From: a virus
Strand: one strand, 5' to 3'
Virus record (IMG/VR): IMGVR_UViG_3300047178_000050
Span: 1-29,695 of that record
Length of the DNA stretch: 29,695 nucleotides
The notes under the pieces were generated by a model. The model searched no databases. It was not told the DNA's origin and saw only the letters and a program-made list of their open reading frames with translations. This document shows positions 25,048 to 29,695 of this stretch, piece by piece; position 1 is the stretch's first letter, and every line of letters starts with the position of its first letter. A program made the position numbers and the translations under genes.

Positions 25048-25285
25048 AGTATTTCTCCTGTTCGGTAATCGATTCGCGTTCCAACTGCTCAAAACTCTTG
25101 TCGATCGGTGTGGTCACTACATTGGATGCTGGTTTGACCGCTAGAGGAATGTGCGAAGTCGGCTGCACTGATCGCTTTACCTGTTCCGCATACGCCTGAG
25201 CCTCACGCTCTAACCGGATGGCATCACGAACAATATCGATTAGCCACGCGCGTAACCGCTGTTTCCAATTTACCCGTCCCACCAC
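25031..25285 (-). CDS. unknown small helical protein downstream of the terminase
   Basis: An 84-aa protein starting with GTG at 25285 (or the next GTG at 25282) inside the last codons of the terminase gene. The first 40 residues form a basic amphipathic helix (WKQRLRAWLIDIVRDAIRLE). The second half is polar. It overlaps both neighbours, so translation is probably coupled to the terminase. No family recognised, and the coding evidence rests on good gene packing and codon continuity. Confidence 0.55.
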   Translation of the reverse strand: MVGRVNWKQRLRAWLIDIVRDAIRLEREAQAYAEQVKRSVQPTSHIPLAVKPASNVVTTPIDKSFEQLERESITEQEKYYANTQ

Positions 25286-27882
25286 TCGCCGCCTTTCGCT
25301 GCTTTCTCTTGACGCTGACTCTCGCGCAATTGTAGCAAGTAATTTGCCATTGGGTCAGGTGTTGCGGCCAATTCACGCCGCAATTTCTCTTCATGCGGGA
25401 TCGCAGCCGGTCGCCCAACGATGTGATATACGCCATAGCCTGCGCCCTGCAACGGGTCATCACCCGAGAACTCGGCAATCATTTCAGGCCGCTTATCGTC
25501 GCGGGGAGCTGCAATCAGCGTATCAATCAGTTTTGGGCAATCTTCGCATATCTGCCAGTTCCGCACCATGCGCTTTTGGCCTGTCTCGTCTTTTGCTCCC
25601 CCCCAAATCTCCTTGCGTAGCAGGTTGTACATCGTCTGTTCGCGGCCTAGTTTGTCTTTGCCTGAGTTGAGCGGAAGCGGGATGCCGTAGGGCTTCAAAA
25701 CTGCTCCCAGACGCATAGCCACACTGTTAACAGACGCGCCAAACGTCTTCGTTGCCGTACTTGCAAAAGCATCATGCGAAAACGGAAACGCCGCAATCTT
25801 CGGAAACTTGCCTTTGTCATCAACCAGCCAAGAAACGATACGTTCTCCCAGCATCTCGGGGTCATGGTGTTGAATCATCATTTCGTGACCAGTGCGGATA
25901 ACCCCATAGTCGTCCATGTAGTGCCGGTAGAGTGCCGTGTAGTGCTCGAATCCCCAATCCCCGCTGATCCATTGCCTATGCCACGGCATCGGGTTCCAAT
26001 CCGTGTCAGGAACTACGTTGAACGCCCCATCAAACGCGCCTGTAAAGTATCCGCCCGTAACATCCCACGAGCCATCCATGAGAGCCATACGCAGCCGCTC
26101 GGGGAGCGAGTTTAGTCCCGCAATGAACTGCGGATCGTTGGCGAAAATAGGATTGTCGAGGTAGGTACAGGGGAAGTAAGCGTAGTCCTCTGGCTTGTAG
26201 GCGCGTTTTTGATTCGCGTCCATCTCATCGTATGGGCGATGCTCTACAAAAACTTTCCGTACCCAGGTAGACCCCACTCCAACCGGATTGCCAGCTCCCA
26301 GCCTACGGGCGTAGGGCGACACAGGACAGCGGTTCCAAGCAGCAATGTTATTCCACTGCCCCCAGGTAAAATCACACAATTCATCGTAGTTGATGTCGAG
26401 CCACTGGCCTTGCCATCCATAAACATCCGCCTCGTATTGCATCGATCCAAACTGAGTGACCGCATTGTTGTGCCAAGTCACGGTCAGTGTCGTCTCGTTG
26501 AACTTCTTGTATAGCGATGCATCGATTTTTTCCCGAAAGCGTGTGATGAGCGTGTTTCGCACCATCGGCTGCGTCCGGCGAAGCATTAGCGTTTGGACTT
26601 GCTTACCATCCTCCATGCTGAACTCATTACAGCGGATTAGATTTTCCATCAGAAGGGCGGTAGTGTTGTGCGTCGGGATCATCGACCGGCCACAGAGATA
26701 GAGATGCGATGGAGAATCAACCGCGATACAGCGCATCGGAACGCTATCCACGCGTTCGGCCCCAACGATATAGCGGAACTTCGTGGTTCGCCTCGGCTTG
26801 CTGGGCAGTCTTTTCAGCTTGCGAGCGATACGGAATATGGGCAGTTCGGTAGTGAAGCAGATGCGATATTTCACGCCGCAATCACGTCCCTTGATCGTCG
26901 CTCGCCCCGTTTTGAGCGTAGCCTTTATGCCCAGACTGATGGCCAACTCATGCACGTCAACCGCAAGCGCAGGCAGGATGGTGCAGAACTCACAGAATCC
27001 GCTCTTGCCATCTGCGCATCCATCAGCGTCCATTAACCCTTGGAAAAGGTAAAGCCTCTGCTCAGCGGAAGCTCGCAGGTATGTGCGCGGAATATGCTTG
27101 TTTCCCAGCATACCTTCCCGCCGAAGCATTGCCGTCAAGCCATCGACACGGAACTTGATAGGATCTCCGGTAGCACGCACAGGATAGGCCAGGTTATCGA
27201 ATACCTCGGCGTCCACGCCATAAATCAATCCACTCTGGCTATTCCCATCGCCCAGCCATGCGCCCAGGGTATACGGGTCGATAGGCAAAGTAGCAGCGGG
27301 AAGCGTCAATGACCCAGCCAGTGCAACGGCATGATTAGTTCGACCACTCTTTGTCGTCAGCGTGTCGGCGATCTCTTGCGTGGTACGCACCGATGGTCGA
27401 GGCTCCTTGCACTGTGGAGCGCGTGACGCATTGAGCGCAGCCATCCAAGGACGCCGGCCAGTTGATCGTGATGCACGCTTGGCCCTACGTTGGGCACGCC
27501 ACTCAGGATCGCAGCGGGTGAGCGCGGCCAGTTCGACCGCATCCCATGTCTCCCAAAGATGGTCAGCGCAGCATGTCTGCTCGGAGCCGTCGTCAAAGGT
27601 AATGCGATACGCTACAGAGTCGCTCGTCACTGGAGATATGTAGGTGACCGAGCACGCATCCCCAGACTCACAAAAGACGCGATCCCCAACTGCTATATCA
27701 CCTATAGTCGTCCAGCCCTTGGGGGTTGGAATGGGCGTATCTAGGCTCAATTGCTTGCCAGGGCCAGCCGCTCCTCCTAGAAAGCCATAGGGCGCAGGGG
27801 AAGCGTGAAACTTGCGCTGCATCGGATAGGGGCTGTAGGACTTTTTTAGATCAATGACGGCGCGTTCGGGGCCAGTAATCAT
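25270..27882 (-). CDS. terL: terminase large subunit interrupted by an intein (DNA packaging ATPase/nuclease)
   Basis: The primary product of 870 aa is a terminase ATPase split by a 363-aa intein, leaving a spliced protein of 507 aa. The Walker A motif reads GAAGPGK, then the intein, then TT (K43 and T407 flank the insertion). Walker B is WLDINYDE (about residues 494-501), and a GNPVG coupling-type sequence follows near 530. The RNase H-like nuclease has SGDWG (Asp642), SHDAF (Asp704) and FSGDDPLQGAGYG. It packages DNA with the small subunit and portal. A TTG at 27888 could start two codons earlier, but the ATG at 27882 overlaps the previous stop as ATGA. Without splicing the ATP site would be destroyed, so splicing is essential. 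Confidence 0.95.
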   Translation of the reverse strand: MITGPERAVIDLKKSYSPYPMQRKFHASPAPYGFLGGAAGPGKQLSLDTPIPTPKGWTTIGDIAVGDRVFCESGDACSVTYISPVTSDSVAYRITFDDGSEQTCCADHLWETWDAVELAALTRCDPEWRAQRRAKRASRSTGRRPWMAALNASRAPQCKEPRPSVRTTQEIADTLTTKSGRTNHAVALAGSLTLPAATLPIDPYTLGAWLGDGNSQSGLIYGVDAEVFDNLAYPVRATGDPIKFRVDGLTAMLRREGMLGNKHIPRTYLRASAEQRLYLFQGLMDADGCADGKSGFCEFCTILPALAVDVHELAISLGIKATLKTGRATIKGRDCGVKYRICFTTELPIFRIARKLKRLPSKPRRTTKFRYIVGAERVDSVPMRCIAVDSPSHLYLCGRSMIPTHNTTALLMENLIRCNEFSMEDGKQVQTLMLRRTQPMVRNTLITRFREKIDASLYKKFNETTLTVTWHNNAVTQFGSMQYEADVYGWQGQWLDINYDELCDFTWGQWNNIAAWNRCPVSPYARRLGAGNPVGVGSTWVRKVFVEHRPYDEMDANQKRAYKPEDYAYFPCTYLDNPIFANDPQFIAGLNSLPERLRMALMDGSWDVTGGYFTGAFDGAFNVVPDTDWNPMPWHRQWISGDWGFEHYTALYRHYMDDYGVIRTGHEMMIQHHDPEMLGERIVSWLVDDKGKFPKIAAFPFSHDAFASTATKTFGASVNSVAMRLGAVLKPYGIPLPLNSGKDKLGREQTMYNLLRKEIWGGAKDETGQKRMVRNWQICEDCPKLIDTLIAAPRDDKRPEMIAEFSGDDPLQGAGYGVYHIVGRPAAIPHEEKLRRELAATPDPMANYLLQLRESQRQEKAAKGGEWWDG
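26665..27753 (-). mobile_element. class 3 intein with LAGLIDADG homing endonuclease, in terL Walker A
   Basis: Intein residues 44-406 of the precursor begin with QLSLDTPIPTPKGWTTIGD and end in IPTHN, before Thr+1. The first residue is Gln, not Cys or Ser. The class 3 signature is complete: Trp110 at block B position 12 (CADHLW), Cys385 at block F position 4 (RCIAVDSPSHLYL), and Thr404 at block G position 5 (THN). In class 3 inteins the block F Cys attacks the upstream peptide bond directly. The middle holds a LAGLIDADG (DOD) endonuclease: TLGAWLGDG (205-213) and GLMDADG (282-288). Insertion is at the G-K/T step of Walker A, a preferred intein site because that DNA is conserved. All splicing and endonuclease motifs look intact. 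Confidence 0.93.
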
Positions 27883-28298
27883 TCCCAAATGTCTCCAACC
27901 TTACGAAAGCGACCGTGCAAGCCTTTGTGGCCGATGGGCAAACCACAACCAAGGATGTCGCCTGAGTCGTTTGGCTTATCACGATATCGACAAAATTCTA
28001 CAGGTTCAGGGTTGGCAATCGCTTCGCGACTCGTTAGGCTTGCCATAGTTTCGAGTGCTATGCGCTTCCTATACTCAAAAGTTGAGTTGGGGATGGGAAT
28101 CTGATTCGAACAGGTAGCTGCCACGCCACAAGCGTTGCCGCCAGTCGGGAGTTCTGCCCCTTGAACTATCCCACCATTCTTATTCCATGAACGCTTACGG
28201 CATTTTGAAGAAGCGCAGTGGGAAGGCCAAGTCTCACCCTTGATCCAGCGGTGTCCGCACTCGTCACACTTCCAACACTCCACAAACGCTGTACTCAT
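27879..28298 (-). CDS. zinc-ribbon protein with second His/Cys motif, between terS and terL
   Basis: A 139-aa protein. The N-terminal zinc ribbon uses C11, C14, C28 and C33 (KCDECGHRW, then HCASSKC). The C-terminal 40 residues hold a second Cys/His cluster (FCRYRDK and CGLPIGHKGLHG) resembling short zinc-binding elements of unknown function. It shares the ribbon and the HxW position with the 63-aa protein at 29334-29525, so the two are probably related. Its stop overlaps the terL start (ATGA). It has no Shine-Dalgarno but a TATACT box 6 nt before the ATG. A DNA- or RNA-binding accessory of packaging or a moron gene are both possible. Confidence 0.7.
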   Translation of the reverse strand: MSTAFVECWKCDECGHRWIKGETWPSHCASSKCRKRSWNKNGGIVQGAELPTGGNACGVAATCSNQIPIPNSTFEYRKRIALETMASLTSREAIANPEPVEFCRYRDKPNDSGDILGCGLPIGHKGLHGRFRKVGDIWE

Positions 28299-28304
28299 GT
28301 ATCA

Positions 28305-28310
28305 AGTATA
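28305..28310 (-). promoter_or_regulatory. -10 box for the zinc-ribbon gene, probable leaderless start
   Basis: The minus strand reads TATACT followed by exactly 6 nt (TGATAC) and then the ATG at 28298. Transcription would start at or next to the A of the ATG. The gene has no Shine-Dalgarno. The -35 region is poor (TGCATT at 17 nt), so confidence is limited. Confidence 0.4.
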
Positions 28311-28340
28311 CACAAACGGGCGTCTCAAATGCACACGCGC

Positions 28341-28820
28341 TTACTTCCGCTCCGGCCTCGGCACATCGTTCACAAGCTGCACTCCAACCGAACCGCCGTG
28401 GTTCAGATCGAGCTTCTCGCCGTATTTCTTCGGGGCCAGCTGCCCAGCTCGCTTAAGTAGCGTCTGCACAATCAGTTTAGATCGCTCCACATTGTCAGCA
28501 GTCCGAGTCTCTGTAAACGTACCACCAGATTTTGACTCTTTCTCCGTGCTGATTTCGCCTATGCGCGAGCTAAATGCTTCCTTTACAGCAAGATCGACGA
28601 AATAATCACCTTGAATTTCACGCGCACGTACGGAACTCTGCCGAAATGCTTCGTTCGATTCCAGCCAGCGCCAAACTGTTCTGAGTGAAGGAGTTTTGGG
28701 ATAATCCCCGTTCCGCATCTCCAAAAGGATATCCTCAAGAGAAAGCTGAGTAGTAGCTATACGCTCACACACTTCATCGGCTATCTCTTGATCGAAGGGA
28801 ATTGATGGACGACCAGCCAT
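28341..28820 (-). CDS. terS: terminase small subunit
   Basis: A 159-aa protein with a helix-turn-helix of the small-terminase type (MRNGDYPKTPSLRTVWRWLE, then SNEAFRQSSVRAREIQ). The central helix pair (YFVDLAVKEAFSS; SKLIVQTLLKRAGQLAPKKY) is the usual oligomerisation region. It recognises packaging DNA and feeds it to the large subunit encoded one gene downstream. The ATG follows the previous stop immediately (TAA-ATG) with AGAGG at good spacing. Confidence 0.9.
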   Translation of the reverse strand: MAGRPSIPFDQEIADEVCERIATTQLSLEDILLEMRNGDYPKTPSLRTVWRWLESNEAFRQSSVRAREIQGDYFVDLAVKEAFSSRIGEISTEKESKSGGTFTETRTADNVERSKLIVQTLLKRAGQLAPKKYGEKLDLNHGGSVGVQLVNDVPRPERK

Positions 28821-29123
28821 TTACCTACCTCTGCGAACAGGAAATGCGTCCTGCAATCCTGGATTGATGGGGGCGATTACTTGATTTCCCTGCAACTGAC
28901 GCTTCAACTCGTTTAGCAATCCCCCTTGTGGCAAGTGATACTGCCCTAACGAGTTACGCAGGTCAAAGATGGTTTCCCCGAGTTTTGAACCCAAGGACTG
29001 CGGCTGAGTTCGGTCGATCACGTCTGAGTTGTAATCAGCCAGGAACTTGCTAACGGGATTGGTTGGTTGTGGCTGAGCGTATGCCAGTCTTTGCAGTGAG
29101 CCGATTTGGTTGGGATCAGGCAT
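28821..29123 (-). CDS. unknown small protein before terS
   Basis: A 100-aa protein, ATG at 29123 behind GAGG. It is polar with few hydrophobic stretches (SKFLADYNSDVIDRTQPQSL; LLNELKRQLQGNQVIAPIN). No motif, signal or membrane segment. It ends in an Arg-rich tail whose last codons carry the terS ribosome binding site, so the two genes are translated together. Confidence 0.6.
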   Translation of the reverse strand: MPDPNQIGSLQRLAYAQPQPTNPVSKFLADYNSDVIDRTQPQSLGSKLGETIFDLRNSLGQYHLPQGGLLNELKRQLQGNQVIAPINPGLQDAFPVRRGR

Positions 29124-29193
29124 GGCGTCCTCGTTATGAGTCTACCTGCTTAGCGTGATGTGTGTGCAAGTGGTATTGTAGCAGGGAGAGCGG

Positions 29194-29337
29194 CTAGATT
29201 GCGTAGAGTCTTGGTGAGTGGGTCATGGGTACATCGATCTTGGTGTCGGGGATAAAGGTGAGGGAAGATCGATTGAAGCTCTCTTGCGATACAGGTGTTG
29301 CGACTAAAACGAACATAAGTAAAGCTTTATATCTCAT
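29194..29337 (-). CDS. 47-aa signal-peptide-like mini-protein
   Basis: The ATG at 29337 overlaps the stop of the zinc-ribbon gene as ATGA, with GAGG upstream. 47 codons run to TAG at 29194-29196. The N terminus (MRYKALLMFVLVATPVS) has a positive start and a hydrophobic core like a short signal peptide or anchor. The rest is polar (SFNRSSLTFIPDTKIDVP). There is no lipobox cysteine. Function unknown. The tight overlap makes it likely to be translated. Confidence 0.6.
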   Translation of the reverse strand: MRYKALLMFVLVATPVSQESFNRSSLTFIPDTKIDVPMTHSPRLYAI

Positions 29338-29525
29338 TTTTTAAAATCCTCTCGCGTTTGGTTGATTTGTTTGTCGTGGTAAACAGGCAAAGCGGCTGTT
29401 TTTGCTTGCTGATTCCAACGCCTGGATTTGCATTTAGCGCAGTGCGTGGGCGTAGACGCACCAACGACCAGCCACTCATGAGAGCACTGGTCGCAGTGGG
29501 CTGCTTGTCGGGTGACAAAGCTCAT
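29334..29525 (-). CDS. 63-aa zinc-ribbon mini-protein
   Basis: Zinc ligands C11, C14, C29 and C32 (HCDQCSHEW, then THCAKCKSRRW), followed by a basic/polar tail. The spacing and the tryptophans match the N terminus of the 139-aa protein at 27879-28298, suggesting paralogy. It overlaps its neighbours on both sides by ATGA, so it is part of a tightly coupled string of mini-genes. A nucleic-acid- or protein-binding adaptor is likely. An alternative reading in another frame (29327-29518) is judged a shadow because the cysteine pattern is lost there. Confidence 0.7.
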   Translation of the reverse strand: MSFVTRQAAHCDQCSHEWLVVGASTPTHCAKCKSRRWNQQAKTAALPVYHDKQINQTREDFKK

Positions 29526-29695
29526 GCCATCAACTCCGCGATAAGATCATCAGCCGAAAGGTCCAGCTTGACGGGTACAGCCTTGCGAACCGTATAACCG
29601 GCTTTGCGGGCCTGAGCCTTGAAACCCGTAAACTCATGCGGCATAAGGCGATACACTCCGTTGGCGAAGATCGAAGCATACGTGGCCTCTGCATC
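29522..29695 (-). CDS. 3' end of a gene entering from the right edge (partial)
   Basis: From the edge of the window to TGA at 29522-29524 a reading frame of 57 codons is open and in phase with the ATGA overlap into the zinc-ribbon gene. The C-terminal piece includes YRLMPHEFTGFKAQARKAGY and VKLDLSADDLIAELMA, a well-formed globular-protein end. The beginning lies outside the window, so length and function cannot be stated. Confidence 0.6.
   Translation of the reverse strand, partial: DAEATYASIFANGVYRLMPHEFTGFKAQARKAGYTVRKAVPVKLDLSADDLIAELMA

Overview
The window is part of a tailed, double-stranded DNA bacteriophage genome, almost certainly a podovirus-like phage. The head, portal, adaptor, nozzle and internal ejection proteins follow the order seen in short-tailed phages of the P22/T7 type, and I see no tape-measure, tail-tube or tail-sheath gene. 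The host cannot be read from the DNA. Late genes with strong Shine-Dalgarno (SD) sequences, a cytosolic-type GH24 lysozyme and a Sec-type signal peptide on the tail spike fit a Gram-negative host, possibly a soil bacterium. This is inference only.

Nearly every gene lies on the minus strand, so the late operon reads from right to left. Order: a partial gene entering from the right edge (29695-29522); small zinc-ribbon, signal-like and unknown proteins; small terminase; a second zinc-ribbon protein; large terminase interrupted by an intein; two small proteins; portal; scaffold; a DUF6582-like protein; major capsid protein; an endonuclease VII-like nuclease; two conserved head/neck-type proteins; adaptor; a small structural protein; a giant nozzle-like protein; a small structural protein; a GNAT-like protein and three ejection-type proteins; two tail proteins; a tail spike with an SGNH hydrolase; then the lysis module (coiled-coil/membrane protein, two mini-genes, lysozyme, small membrane protein). 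Genes are tightly packed, and many overlap by ATGA or TAATG.

Only two genes point the other way. One is a frameshifted HNH/AP2 homing endonuclease (16246-16739, AT-rich, own promoter). The other is a 52-codon two-helix membrane mini-protein (10367-10525) with a strong SD. Three selfish nuclease types sit in one head-tail gene block: a LAGLIDADG intein, an HNH/AP2 element and an endonuclease VII-like gene.

The most striking feature is a single 31-nt sequence at 903-933, minus strand, with the full layout of a type I-C CRISPR repeat: GTCGCCCC, a loop, GGGGCG, then TGGATTGAAAC. No second copy and no cas gene is present. It sits in the non-coding gap just before the lysozyme gene and in the orientation of late transcription. 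This matches the layout of phage solitary repeat units that act as RNA anti-CRISPRs (Racrs), here inside the lysis module. Other points of note are a class 3 intein (Trp/Cys/Thr signature) in the Walker A motif of the terminase, a probable ATC start for the nozzle gene, near-leaderless promoters in front of two accessory genes, and several genes under 60 codons.
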